From the NCBI GenBank assembly GCA_026120035.1, contig JALRME010000026.1, positions 124,001 through 188,000 on the forward strand: a stretch of DNA of 64,000 bases, written 5' to 3'. Positions 25,315-38,058 of this stretch are shown here, one piece after another. Positions within the stretch are counted from its first letter, which is position 1, and each line of letters begins with the position of its first letter. Origin of the DNA: Coleophoma eucalyptorum (lineage: Eukaryota > Ascomycota > Leotiomycetes > Helotiales > Dermateaceae). The translations under genes were made by a program, and so were the position numbers. The notes beneath the pieces were generated by a model. The model was given only the letters and a program-made list of their open reading frames with translations, was not told the DNA's origin and made no database searches.

Positions 25315-27984
25315 TTAATTGAAGCTACCAGTTGGTTGACCGAAGAGGGTGTCCCAAGTGCCACCGGCGCCGAATTCTTCCATGGGAATCTGGTTGACTT
25401 GATCAATCCAGTATGATTCATCAAAAGTATTCAGTTCTGAAGAAACATCTTGGACAGTGGCTTCTGGGATGAGACTTGGAGGTTGAAAAACATAATTCGT
25501 GCTAAAAGCATCGGTGTGCAAATGTCCCGAGCTATCTTGGGAAGTACTATTCGATGAGGGGGTAGCATATGCGCCAGTTGAGGCACGAGAGGCGCTATAC
25601 TCGAGTTTTGATGACTCTTGATTGATATTCCGGGGGTTATGCAGGATTTTCTGAAAGCAGTATCGAAGGAGCTTCACTCCTGATCTTGCCAAAGGGTTGA
25701 CATCCTGTAGCGTTTCTAGTCTTACCAGGGCTTGATGAAGAGCAAAGTCGATTCTTACTCTCAGCTGAGAATCTCCGAGAAGATGCAGCATGGTAGCGGC
25801 AGACAAGAAGGTGGCGGCATCCATAGTAAAGAAGGCCAACCCGAAGAACCGATGCTGATTGTTTGGTGTGAGGTCGAAAAAGCGCTGCTGAGACTGGAGA
25901 ACGGAGAGCGCTGCCTCAATTGCCGCTTCTTTACTTTCAGGATGAGTATGGATGTGGGATCGATGCAACCCTAATAGTAGAGAATTTGCTGCCATGAAGA
26001 TTTGTTCCCTTTGACGTGGCAAATTTGGGCAACGAGAATCCCAAGAAGTATCTGGATTTTGAAGTCGAAAGACAGGCGGTACAGAGTCAAGCAAAGAAAG
26101 TATTCTTCTATGCATATCACCGACGACTTGGTAGTTTTTGGGGAATTTTTTATTTGCCCCCGTCGTTCTTATTTCATGTATCATTTGCGAGATCGAGTAG
26201 CCCAGGAGTGATGGATAGAAGCTTGTAGGCATAGTATCATTTTCGCTCGTATACGGCACCGGTATCGTCGTTGTAGGATCTATAGGAGCATCACAGTCCA
26301 TGGGAGTTTTGATATCGCAATCACTGGCGTTGATAATGCGCGGTCTACCAAGAGCCAAGGCCATATGGCTAGCATTGTGTTAGATAGATCTCTCACTAAA
26401 TGTACTAGTCGTGAGCCATACCTGTCCCATGAGAATAAAGTCACCCATAAACGTCGCTTGTATTCATCGAACCACATCATTTTCAATTTCTCGCCAATGC
26501 TACATGTTTCTGATGGACGAATCTTTGAGTTCTGATACAAGCCAAGCTCTTGCGCTTTCCTAAATTATGATCAGTAAATATATCAACTACGGTGATTGGG
26601 ACAATTGTGGGGCAAGCCAAGCTTAAAGAATATGCTAGAGATTTGCTTCCTGTTACAGCCCATTTTGATCGAAGGTCGTGCGCTTGAAAATCGAAAGCAC
26701 TTCCACAGTTCAATCCATGCCTTTCAATCACCAAAAAAGTCTTGAAAACTGACATCGTTTGGCAAAAAAACTTCATACCAGGATCAAGAGCTAGATAGAC
26801 TTCCAATTTTTGAAAAAGAAAAAAAAAATCACCTTATTGCATTCCCCAAGCTGTGCCATGATTCTGTTCCAAGACCGCAATTCTTCAACCATGACGCTCG
26901 CAAAAGGTCATGCTGAACAGCTGAGATCGTGATGTTTTGATTCCCGGTGATATTCATTATCTCCAAGCCTTTAGCACTGTACTCGCAACTGAGCCGGTTT
27001 CGTGTTGATACCTCATCAACCCCAAGCTTTTTGACTGCGCCGGTCGAGGTCGGCACAAACTGAAGTGCTACTGCAAGTACCTGGAAAAGGAGGGCCGGAA
27101 AGTGAAGCAAGTCTTTTGAAATGCCTTCGACATGGTCATTTTTGATATTCGAAGGACTTCCTTTGATCACTTTATGCCAAGCTACATACAGCTCATCAAA
27201 GTAGCATCGAACCAAGATCTGGTAATACCAATTTACTTCTTTGAAGTAGACGTCGACAAGCTCATCAATCACTGGCTTAGATGGGAGTTCTGCAACAATT
27301 ATCCAAAACGTATCTTCGAGTCTTCTCGATGGGATAGCTTTGGTTCTGGCAGTCGTGAACTCTTGGAGTCCGTGAGTTTCTTCGTCTAATGCCTGTGGTG
27401 GATTAGAGATTAATTTACCGCCCAGTTGGAAGAATCGTCATACCTGACGCAGGTCGTTAAAAGCATTGTTTCCGCTCATGAGCAAGTAGCCAGCCTGCTG
27501 AACAAGGCTAGGATCCTGAAGGTACGAGTTTGAGCCAATCTCGTTAGCTGGAGAGCTTTTCCGTCTGGATTCTTGTATATCGCTATCTACCGCTTTCAGA
27601 GGTCTGCCAGGCGAGTTAGTCTTTTGAATGATAGAAGAGAAAACTCCAGCACGGTGTATGAAGATAAAAGAAACAAAATATTTCTGGCTGGAATGCCTAT
27701 GGGTTTATGTAGATCTGGACTCAGAAATACAGTAAGAAACCAGGAAGCTAATTACTCACGTTCCTTCATCTCCATATTGACACATTTCTGGCACATCACG
27801 AGCAAGACAGACATTGCAAGGTAGTTTGCGGTCGCACTTTCCCAAGTTAGCTTATTTACAGGGGCACATGGGGTCAGACCCGGTGAGATTGGGTATATGC
27901 AGGCACCTTTTGTTTTCGCCGATGGCATTCGGAGCACGTCGTCACGATCCGGCGCCGTTTCTTGGAGGTCCGTTGCATATCCAT
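25315..27984 (-). CDS. Zn2Cys6 transcription factor with fungal-specific TF domain
   Basis: Six exons: 27907-27984, 27760-27836, about 27444-27687, 26833-27392, 26422-26559 and 25315-26368; about 716 residues. Exons 1-2 build the zinc cluster CSECHRRKQK-CDRKLPCNVC-LARDVPEMC (spacing C-x2-C-x6-C-x5-C-x2-C-x8-C), with intron 1 exactly before the third Cys and a basic run KKRRR in front. Later exons carry the fungal_trans domain: FWIIVAELPSKPVIDELVDVYF, WYYQILVRCYFDELY, SWHSLGNAIR-KAQELGLY, KRRLWVTLFSWDS and MALALGRPRIIN. Exon 3's left boundary is uncertain: acceptors at 27688 (CCAG) and 27697 (ATAG) both keep the frame. Intron 4 (26560-26832) is 273 nt. Ser/Thr-rich acidic C-terminus. Target genes unknown; the broken AKR7-like gene lies divergent next door, hinting at a former regulator-enzyme pair. 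Confidence 0.8.
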
Positions 27985-28489
27985 ATCAGAAGGCCGAAAG
28001 GATCTCCGACGATGAATGTTGTTGAGAAGAAGACTGCACCTGCTGTGGTGCTGATATGTAGAGGCGTGTAGGAATTGAAGCCGATAGGATGTCTTCCACC
28101 AACGTCTCTTAGCTTTCGATGCTTCGTATCTCGGACGTCGTACTCGCTGATCGACTAATCTAGTCGTTAGAGCACCAAGATCGTCGCTTAAGGCAACTGG
28201 TACCTCTCTTCTGGTTCTAGTTCTTTGCACCTACTGTTCTGCCTCTGCATACAATTTTGCTCAGGAGACAGCCTTCAGTGATGAATGTGGCACGTAATTG
28301 TGTGCTAGATTTGTCATTATACCCGCCGAAGTTGAAGCCGACGAAACTTAGCCGAAGAATATCTTTCGGCCGACGAGATGTGTGACAGACTAACGCAAAG
28401 CATGGAAGCCGGGTTATGCTCTTCAGCCACGGTGTTTGCAGATGGCTCTTGCAGAGTCGGAAGAGGTTCATCTGGCTGTCACAAGTAAA
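27985..28489. promoter_or_regulatory. Upstream region of the Zn2Cys6 factor, shared with the AKR7 pseudogene
   Basis: About 0.5 kb between the factor's start and the first recognisable AKR7-like codons. The missing N-terminal part of the reductase would have lain here, but I could not recognise it. Confidence 0.35.
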
Positions 28490-29422
<933 letters not shown>

Positions 29423-29719
29423 ATTAATTTATTTCTAAAGGTCTATACCGACATGTTAAGCTCATCTGCAGCCATTTATCTTCATGCAGGAGCCGTGTCT
29501 TCGCCCAAGTAAAATCGATTCTAGTGACGCATCACTATTGGAATTGAAGCCAGAAAGTCATACTCTCTCAAGTGAAGTGAAGTGAACAAACGGAACACCA
29601 AGACAGCCAGAAATAGCCCCTCAAAAGCGGTGTCTATGTTCAGCCGAGCCCTCTTGGTTCTGCCGCGGGGTACTTTCAAAAATTCGTCACAAGTAACTGC
29701 AACGCAAAGATCTATCAAC
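29423..29719. promoter_or_regulatory. Leader/promoter of the EFM7-type gene
   Basis: Roughly 300 bp between the pseudogene end and the preferred start of the methyltransferase. An in-frame ATG at 29636 lies inside it and would add 28 residues. Confidence 0.35.
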
Positions 29720-30571
29720 ATGCTGACGGATAAGATTCGAGTCGAAGGTGTAAACTCGGACGATCCCGAAGATATTCTATCTTCTGCACTTGGTGTCATA
29801 TTCCCGGATGATATCACAAACCAACATGGCGATGCGCATAATGGTGTGAGCTACCTTTCGCCAGCCTTCGGAGCCATTCGATTGACCCTCTGCGATCCGT
29901 CGAACGAAAGCCGAGGGCTGTTCAGCCACTTCCTCTGGAATTCGAGTCTACAACTGGCAGAGTTCATCGAGGAGGATCCTGCATGGGATGTGAAAAATGA
30001 ACGAGTCTTGGAGTTGGGTGCTGGCTCAGGATTGGCTGGCATAATTGCTGGGCTGAAAGGAGCGGAGAAGGTAATCATCAGTGATTATCCTGCGCCAGAA
30101 GTCCTGGAGAATATTACTGGGAATGTGAAGAGGAACATTGAACCTCGAAGGAACGGAACAGAAGACCACCCACCGCAGGAGATCAAGGATATTGTTGTAG
30201 AAGGTCATGAATGGGGCGTGCTTGATGATACATTCTCAGTGCAAAACAACGAGTCATTCGGAAGACTACTTGTAGCAGACTGTTTATGGATGCCATGGCA
30301 ACACGAAAACCTATTGAAAAGCATAAGATGGTTTCTGGCACCTACAGGCAGGGCATGGATTATTGCTGGATTCCATACCGGACGAGAGAAGATGGCTGGA
30401 TTTTATGAGGAGGAAAGAATGCATGACTTGGGGTTGGAAGTGGAGAAAATCTGGGAGAGGGATGCAGAGGGAGGTACAAGAGAATGGGTAACTGATAGAG
30501 GTAGAGAAGACGTCACGGAAAGAAAGAGATGGCTGGTTATTGCCATTCTGAAGCGTAGAGATACACGGTGA
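29720..30571 (+). CDS. EFM7: EFM7/NNT1-type lysine and N-terminal protein methyltransferase
   Basis: Seven-beta-strand SAM-dependent methyltransferase of the METTL21-like group. Yeast Efm7 (Nnt1) modifies the N-terminus and a nearby Lys of elongation factor eEF1A; older annotation calls it nicotinamide N-methyltransferase. Single exon, 283 residues from the ATG at 29720. Near the N-terminus LGVIFPDDITNQHGDAHNG is a family signature; motif I is VLELGAGSGLAGIIAGLKGA, then VIISDYPAPEVLENI, and LLVADCLWMPWQHENLLKSI carries post-motif II. Start choice: 29720 matches the usual short N-terminus; the in-frame ATG at 29636 would add an Arg-rich, organelle-like leader of 28 residues and cannot be excluded. 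It follows the AKR7 pseudogene on the same strand and converges on the Usa1-like gene. Confidence 0.87.
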   Translation: MLTDKIRVEGVNSDDPEDILSSALGVIFPDDITNQHGDAHNGVSYLSPAFGAIRLTLCDPSNESRGLFSHFLWNSSLQLAEFIEEDPAWDVKNERVLELGAGSGLAGIIAGLKGAEKVIISDYPAPEVLENITGNVKRNIEPRRNGTEDHPPQEIKDIVVEGHEWGVLDDTFSVQNNESFGRLLVADCLWMPWQHENLLKSIRWFLAPTGRAWIIAGFHTGREKMAGFYEEERMHDLGLEVEKIWERDAEGGTREWVTDRGREDVTERKRWLVIAILKRRDTR

Positions 30572-31546
30572 TTCAAAGAAGGGAAGGAGAAGGTAAAAGG
30601 TCTGGGGAAGGCTATTCAGTTGAGAGTGTCGATAGAGGAATCCCAGAGAATGGGAAACAAAAACCTGGCTCGATGAGAAATGGTGATAGGTACAATGCCA
30701 CTGCTTATCACATACCACCCTGGCTGTACAGGATTCACTATAGAATCCTAAATCATGGTCATTCCACAGCTTCGATCTCCCAGGACGATGCTTCTCCAGC
30801 CGTACCTGGCCCCTCCAAGAAGATTCGAGTCAGCAGAAATCCAAGACCAGATAAGCCTCAATTGTCTAAAATTAAAATTAAAATCCACTTATTTTAAGCT
30901 GTTATGCTGATATACTCCTGTGTTTGGTGTCTTCAATAGAACATTTTATATACTGCATTAAGCAGAAGAGACTGGCTCTTCAAGAGCCTTGCATTCTTTT
31001 GTCTGGTCATCCTGAAGCATGGCATTTTAATCCTCAACGTTTATTGTTTCTTTGGTTCGACATTATTTGCACGCTTGCTCAAAGCTATTCTATGCTCACC
31101 TAAATTTTTCCAGGTTCTTAGGGGAAGTTCTTCCCAGTTCTGTGAAGAATAGTACGGGAGAAATGATGTTGATGAGAAGCATAACGCTCAGAGAGCGTTT
31201 CAGTCGAGGAGATCGACTTTGTTAAGTAATCGGTCGAAAATGTGAAGCAAAAACAAGCCAAACTTGACTAGACCATATCACTTGCAGTGGTGGTAGGAAT
31301 AACTTCAGAAGTGTATTCTAAGCTAAATAATGTGCTAAAAAGCACAATTGGCTTATTGTCTAGCGACGTAAGTAAATTCAAATTGTGGCTTTTATTGAAC
31401 TCCGTTTCTCGCCGGTGATAATGAGGAAACCTAATTGTACCGTTCAAGCACTTCAACATCAAGTGTGCCATTTAAGATAAATAAGTAGGCAGATTTGGTA
31501 ACTCCTATCCTCTCTCAAATCCACGAAGCTTAATACTCGGAGATTC
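30572..31546. other. Convergent intergenic region, nothing recognised
   Basis: About 1 kb between the stops of the EFM7-type gene and the Usa1-like gene, AT-rich in its right half. Probably the two 3' UTRs. No coding or structured element identified. Confidence 0.5.
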
Positions 31547-33739
31547 CTATACCTCAACCAAAGGTGGTACAGGGGCAGGAGCCTCCTGCTCTGCCCTAAC
31601 ACCCTCATTTGCATCCTGATTTGGAGATTCTCCAGCTGCACCATCCGCATTCTCTATAGGTGGAGCCTCGGCTGCGTTTGCTGCTTCAATACGGCGTTGC
31701 TCAGCAGCATTAGCTTCAGCTTCCCTAGCAGCAATATGTCGTTCCCCAACTCCTGGTACCAAACTTGCAAGGAACAGGAGCATAGCATGCTCGGCTCGCC
31801 TTACTTGAGTCATTATCCAGCTTCCTTGTCTGCGCTGTTCCAATAGACGAGCAGCAACCTGAGCAGGATCTAATTCTGTTCTCGGGCCATTTCCTTGAGT
31901 CTGAACCTCATCGCGCCGTGCTTGTGGAATTGCTGCGTTTGCTGCTGGCACCAAAGCCGCATCAGGACCAGCTAGCGGAAGCAGTCGATCGACGTGTCGA
32001 CGGAGAGGACCCAAAACTTGTTCAGCAATGCCGTTCATAACGCCTGTATTTATAATGAAAACGACAATAGCTAGGCCGCATATCATAAAGGTACGTTGCC
32101 AACTATTGTTACCTGCAGTGAAAAACCAAATAAAACCCAACAAGCGTACGATTAGCCAGACATGAGGCCACATTTGAGCGGCCAAAGCACCAGCTCGAGG
32201 ATTACCGGCATGCATGTTTATAAGGGGTTCCGGATCTTGGTTTCGTGGCATCGCCCGTCGTCCCGGCCGGTTTCTGTTACGAAGCACATCTGCTGGATTT
32301 TGTTGCGGGCCCCCATCTGTGACCCTTAAACCTCTATGAGAATCATTTCTGACGACCTGTCTAGGAGTATAGAAAGTCTCGGAATTGTTGACAAGTAATG
32401 CACGGGGACCAGATGGTGACGACAGAATGTAGACCATAGGCTCCACTACAGAGGAAGCAGCTTCATTGGCAAAGGAAGCAGTAGGCACGAATGGCATAGG
32501 TAAAGGTTCCATTGAAGCGGGGGAATCTGTGCGTACGTGGTGATTTTCTGCCATTGGAGCAACTGGCTCCTCTGATACAAGCGATGTAGGATCAGCTTCG
32601 GATATATTGGATGCCTCTCGACGTGCTGCACGGTTTTGTTCTCTTTGTACTCTATCTGCACTCCGTAGAGTACGTTGAATATCTAGTGCTGGATGTGCTT
32701 CGGACGTACTCTGCATGGGCCGATGCGTTTGTACTAACGGAGTTGTGATAGTGGTCTCATTGACAGTCACTTGCCATCTCTCCCCGTTTGGACCGACTCC
32801 CTCACGAGTGTATGTAGTGGAATGATCAGGGCGATGGCCATCTGGAATTGCCCTCCCTAATCCTGGCTGAGGCGACGAGCTGGTGTGCGCACTTGCGCCA
32901 TTTAACCCTTCAGCAGCCCTTTCACGCTGATGCTGAGCGATCAGATTCTGGAATGATGGGAGACCCACGCCTCCGGGCCTCTGACCCATCTGAGGATTAC
33001 CAAATAAATTTGCAAGCACGGGTGGTTGTGGTAGATTTGAATGATTGTTTTCACTACCTGTTGCTTGCCCCTGGAGGTTGTTTGCAACTTGGTCAAGGTT
33101 CGTCAATCTTTGGTGTATCCTTTCTGCCTCCTGTTGTAATTGATGTAAACGGGCATTCATTACGGCTTGTACATTCGAGTTGTGGTGGTGCATGTGTGCT
33201 TGGTGTTGGATATGTTGGAAGCCAGGCAAAGGATGTTGCAATGTTGCAGCAGCAAAATGCGGGTTTGGTGGCATTTGGGTAGGGGGCGGAGGAACATGGG
33301 ATAAGGAAGGAGGAGGGGGGTTTGGAAGTTGTGCTTGAGGTTGAACAGTAGGGCCGTCGCTGGTACTTGGTCGCAGTACCAAGTGGAGCGTTTGCGATTC
33401 TGGATTGGCAAGCTAAACGGACATCATCAGTATGATCAATGCCTGGAGCTAGAAACGACTTACTGTGTCACTGCCAAATATCTCCGTCATGGTCTCTGCT
33501 TCTCTTCCCAGCATACGGCCTCGGTGAATAAGCCTCTGACTTTCGTCGGTTGGCCTCGTAGGGAGCGCATCTCGAATCCTTGCCTTCAGTTGCTGAACTG
33601 TAGTGCTTGCAAGTAGGTGTGGAAATACTAGCGGGCCAGACACCCCAGCTGATGGAGAGACAACATTTAAGGTAAAGGTCGTTGGCTCTGGCTGCTCTTC
33701 GTCCCTTGTAGGAGCATCTCCTGAACCCTCGGATGACAT
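31547..33739 (-). CDS. Ubiquitin-like-domain membrane protein, Usa1/HERP-like
   Basis: Exons 33464-33739 and 31547-33412 (51-nt intron, GTAAGT ... TTTAG) give 713 residues. Residues about 20-105 form a ubiquitin-like domain (FTLNVVSPSAG, TTVQQLKARIRDALPTRP, QRLIHRGRMLG, LHLVLRPS). A Pro/Gln/His-rich linker follows. Near residues 425-470 lie hydrophobic segments (MWPHVWLIVRLLGFIWFFTA and FMICGLAIVVFIINTGVM) expected to form a membrane hairpin, and the C-terminus is Ala/Glu-rich. UBL plus hairpin is the architecture of HERP and yeast Usa1, which scaffold Hrd1 in ER-associated degradation. The assignment rests on architecture and on segments resembling fungal HERP-like proteins; orthology to Usa1 is inference. 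It is divergent from PSD1 with a 378-bp gap. Confidence 0.75.
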
Positions 33740-34117
33740 GACTAAGTCAATCTAGGTGAGGATGAATTGAAAATCAAAGATAATCAAAGATGACTTGAAT
33801 TGGCGCAAACTGCAATGAGAAAGAGAAGGTAAATGAATCAATGACGAGGCTTCATGACGCTGAAAAAAACAAGACTGGTCGTGACTTGAGGTGGAGGGAA
33901 TGTAACCACTTGAATATTGAAGATGGTTTGCGTGTCTTGTTCATGAACCACAGTAGCTTGATCAATCAGGGCGGTAGAAAGTGGCAAAACTTTTAGCGTC
34001 CTAAATTCGTCATGATGGCAGGCATGGCCCTCGAGGTCTGGTAGATTGTAGAATTCGTACAATTCTTACCACAACATACAGCAACGCTTATGCTGTGGAA
34101 ATCACTTTGCCTTTAAG
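33740..34117. promoter_or_regulatory. Divergent promoter, Usa1-like gene / PSD1
   Basis: 378 bp between opposite start codons; must contain both core promoters. No defined element assigned. Confidence 0.45.
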
Positions 34118-35892
34118 ATGGCGCCTCGGCCGGTGATAAGTGGTACTAGATCACGGTTTCTTACTCGACAAGTCACCCATAAAGCTGCAACGTTTCGCTC
34201 AACGTCATCTTGCCGCGGACAAGCTCATAGACAATTCTCATCTTCAGGGAGACAATTTAAGCAAGCAGGATACAAGGAGTCATTTGGCACAAGATTGCGA
34301 AGAGCCTTGGGTGAGACAAAGATAAAATGGTATCCCATACCTGTCGGATTAGGCATTGGATCTCTAGGTCTTCTTCAGTTGTACAAAGTGAATGAAAGAG
34401 AAAAGGCAAGGCTGCGTGAGGAGGATGAGAAAGACAATTACCTTCGAAGTGTAGGATCTGGAGAAGGACGAGACGGAGAAGATCGTCCAAAAAGGCGACA
34501 CAGAATCAGACCTACCGGGCCTTGGTATGTTTCGATCTACCGACGAGATTTGACGATATTAAATTGATATAAACTAGGCAAGTTCAAATCATGTCCACCT
34601 TACCGCTTAAGGCAATGTCACGATTATGGGGAAGGTTCAATGAATTGGAGATTCCATACTACCTTAGAGTTCCAGGATTCAAGCTGTATTCATATATCTT
34701 TGGTGTCAAGTAAGAAAAGTTGCGAGGCCCTATGAATATCCACTAGCTAATCGGCCCCAGCCTCTCAGAAGTCTCAGAACCCGACCTACACGTGTATCCA
34801 AACCTTGCCTCGTTCTTCTATCGAACACTAAAGCCTGGAGTCCGGCCTTTGGACCCCAACCCGAATGCCCTCCTCTCTCCGTCTGATGGACGCGTGCTTC
34901 AGTTTGGTGCGATTGAGGGTGGCGAGGTAGAGCAAGTAAAGGGGATGACATACAGTCTCGATGCTTTACTTGGAGGCAACAACCCTGGAACGTCACCGAA
35001 TCCAAGTAACCCATCGAGAACTTCTGTTAAGAGCACAGCAAGCTACCGAAAGGGTGGCCTTGAGACTGTCAAGGAAGATGAACAAATTATCAAGCAAGAT
35101 GAAGAGTTTGCTACTGTGAATGGGATATCTTATACTCTACCAAATTTGTTGTCTGGCGGACCTCAGCAAAAATCCAAGAAAAGCAGCGATGCTTCAACCA
35201 CACCTACCGCGGCTTCAGAAGCGGAAGTGCGTGCTGATCTTGCTCTGAGCGAAAGGCCATGGTATTCCAAAATCACGTCGGAGAATAGGACTGCCCTCTA
35301 CTATGTAGTTGTCTATCTAGCCCCAGGTGACTACCATAGGTTCCATTCACCGACTGCTTGGGTTGCAGAGAAACGGCGACATTTTGCCGGAGAATTGTAC
35401 AGCGTATCTCCATATCTTCAACGAACTTTACCTGGACTATTCACCCTTAACGAGCGAGTTGTTTTACTTGGTCGATGGCGCTGGGGTTTCTTCTCATTTA
35501 CACCTGTCGGAGCGACGAATGTTGGATCGATCAAAATCAACTTCGATCGAGAACTTCGCACAAACTCCCTGACTACAGATACCGAAGCTGACAGAGCAGC
35601 AGATGCTGCTGCAAAGCGAGGCGAACCATACAGCGGGTTTGCAGAAGCTACTTACGAATCTGCTAGCCCAGTTTTGCATGGACATGCACTAAGAAGAGGG
35701 GAAGAAATGGGAGGATTCCAACTAGGGAGCACAGTTGTCCTTGTGTTTGAAGCTCCAAAGGGACAGAGGCCAAGTTTAGACGAAGGATGGATGGGTGAGA
35801 AGACAAAACGAAAGGGTGGATGGAATTGGGCTGTAGAAAAGGGACAACGGGTCAAGATGGGAGAAAAGCTAGGATGGGTTGATGAAGAGTGA
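34118..35892 (+). CDS. PSD1: Phosphatidylserine decarboxylase, mitochondrial (PSD1)
   Basis: Converts phosphatidylserine to phosphatidylethanolamine at the mitochondrial inner membrane. Exons 34118-34524, 34578-34709 and 34761-35892 (introns 53 and 51 nt); 556 residues. The Arg/Ser-rich N-terminus is a likely mitochondrial presequence, followed by a membrane segment ([18 protein letters not shown]). The catalytic part shows [34 protein letters not shown] and the LGST site (Ser about 503), where self-cleavage makes the pyruvoyl group on the alpha chain. The Asp, His and Ser expected for autoprocessing are present. The segment between the SDGR region and DYHRFH is longer than in bacterial enzymes and contains two similar pieces ([11 protein letters not shown] and [12 protein letters not shown]). 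Complete gene; both junctions restore conserved sequence. Confidence 0.94.
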
Positions 35893-36515
35893 TACCCTAT
35901 TTGTACAACTATGGGTCTGGTGCATATCTGAAAATATCCAGGTCTGGTGGGAATTTTGTACAAGCTTCCAAAAAGTACGCAGGATATCAAATCCTTGAAA
36001 TAAACCTTCAGAAAGAGCTGAAAGATCTTCGGATGGGGTACCTATCAATCCGTACTTATGATTATCATCAGTGAAATTGGTATAAGGGTGGTATATGGGC
36101 CCCTCGAATGAAAACTAAGTGGCACATCAAATATTCAATACATCAGTGTATCTGCTTACCTAGGTAGCCACTGAAAGGGGCTTCTGCAGTCTAGTGCTGC
36201 TTGTAGACGAAAGACACTGCAATGCTGTTACAGAACAGCAGCTGGAAACCTTTTGGATAGTGGTCGGTTATCAGTCCCGTCACGTTGCTACTGCTCAGCC
36301 GGATCAGCCTTCTTCCAAGGACAAGTAAACAAGCAGTTAAGAGTGAGAAGACTTTGCATGAGTAATCTTACAGGGTCATATAAACATGACATTCATAAAT
36401 GTATAAAGACTTTCTGATCCGACTAGCCCAAATAGTAAGCACCCTCATATTTCGTCAACGACAGAAATTTACAAAACGCCAACCCGAAAGACAGCCAAAG
36501 TACATCTCAAATTAT
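35893..36515. other. Convergent intergenic region, nothing recognised
   Basis: About 620 bp between the stop of PSD1 and the stop of the membrane-protein gene. Presumed 3' UTRs; no ORF of interest. Confidence 0.5.
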
Positions 36516-38058
36516 TCACCCATGCAATTCGTGATAGTCTTCGCTCATCGGTGCCCCACTCATATCCACATGCTGCTGACTAGTAGGCAACTCACTTGCA
36601 TTACCATGGCCATTGCCATTTGGCGGGTGAGGAAATTGACCAAACGTCTGCTGGAATCCAACAGCACTCATCTCGGTAACGCTACTCTGCGGTCTCGGGC
36701 TCAATCCACCCTGAGGTGTCGAATTACCTGTACTGAAGCCGCTCAGTGGGGACATAGTATGCGTACGTCTGCCGCCAGCAAGTTCAGGGAAGCTTCCTGT
36801 TTGGAGGAATGTTGGTGATGGCGTTGGGAGAGTTGATGAAGGCTGGTTATAGACTGATGGTTGGTTATACACTGGTGGTGGAGTAAGTGGGGACTGTGGT
36901 AGATTCTGCTGGGGTTGTATGTGGTGGTTCACTTCTTGATTATGGACCAAAGGTGTGGGTTTCTCGGTCATGTAGCTGGCGCCCGTAGGTGTTTCTTGGA
37001 CCATCTGGGGTTTTGCAATGCCTCCTTCAGAGAGCTCTGGATAGTTGGGATCAGAGTGGATTGGTGGTGGCTTGTAATTATTGGCTTGTGCTCCCGCTGC
37101 ATGGAACGCTATTGCTGTCGCCGCTGTTGCTTGATCATTCTCCTGCCTTCTTGCTTTTCGATTACGGTATAGGCAACAGAAAATAATGGCAGCGGCGATT
37201 CCAATTACTGCTATGCCGCCAACAGCACCTCCAACAATAGCCCCAAGATGTGAGCTCTTTTGTGAGCTATTCTGACTGACGGGAACGAATGTCGGCGGAG
37301 CTGTAGTTAATACTGGCGTTGATACTGATGTTGTCGAACCTGTGACAACAACAATAACAGGTGTCGCCGTACTTGTCATAGTGGGGGTCCCCGTTGTGAT
37401 GACTGAACTTGTGATTTCTGGAGTGTATGAAGATAAGGCACTAGGGATAAGTGTTGCTGTTGATGAGTATGGAGTTGTCGAGCACCCAAAATTGCTATAT
37501 GAATCACCATTGTCAAAGATAAACTCATAATAGCCACAATATGGAGCTTCAGAACCACTAGAAAGAGATTAGGACGCATATATCTTTAAGTTTTCGAGAA
37601 TCTCTCACCAGAATATTTGACCAATTGGAGAGATAGTATAGGTCTTGGGGTAGTTCCAGCATTGAGTGACTTGGTAAAATGAAGAACTTGTCAGAGCACA
37701 AGCTTCGTATCCATACCCCGATATGGTGTCAAATAGACATGTCGAACTTCCTGTACAGGCGGGCTGACCACCCTCGTCTATATATGTGTTAGTGACGACC
37801 TTCGCAATTGAGTAATATTTCTGGCATACATCCAAGCAAAGTCCATTCGGAACACACATTTGTGACAACTCTTGGTTTGATCCTCAAAAGATCATGAAAA
37901 AGATCCCAAGAAGGTGCTTCTGTGGGCTCAGCAGGCACCACTAGATGTGGATCTCCATATCCAATTGTTTTTGTGGCATGCCTTTCGCCAACTCCATATG
38001 CAAAAGCAGCTAAGAAGAAATTGAACAGCACCGCTGCGAGGCGCAGAAGAAGAGGCAT
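36516..38058 (-). CDS. Single-pass cell-surface membrane protein with Cys-rich ectodomain
   Basis: Likely exons 37858-38058, 37609-37799 and 36516-37557; 477 residues. The N-terminus is a signal peptide (MPLLLRLAAVLFNFFLAAF). The ectodomain holds TYIDEGGQPACTGSSTCLFD and several further Cys residues, then a Ser/Thr-rich stalk. One transmembrane helix follows (GAIVGGAVGGIAVIGIAAAI, then IFCCLYRNRKARR). The cytoplasmic tail is rich in Pro, Gln and Asn. This layout is common among ascomycete wall-sensor-like proteins (WSC/Mid2-like in style), but the Cys pattern does not match WSC well, so function is unassigned. The first intron boundary is the weak point: donor at 37857 (GTGTGT) keeps frame and gives VVTN-VVTNTYID, and a donor a few codons upstream (GTTGTC) would also work. 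Intron 2 (37558-37608) is clear. Confidence 0.7.

Noticed and set aside
37605..37868. Continuous ORF reading upstream through 37868 as an independent small protein
   Set aside because: It is exon 2 of the membrane-protein gene plus part of the preceding intron; splice joins explain it.
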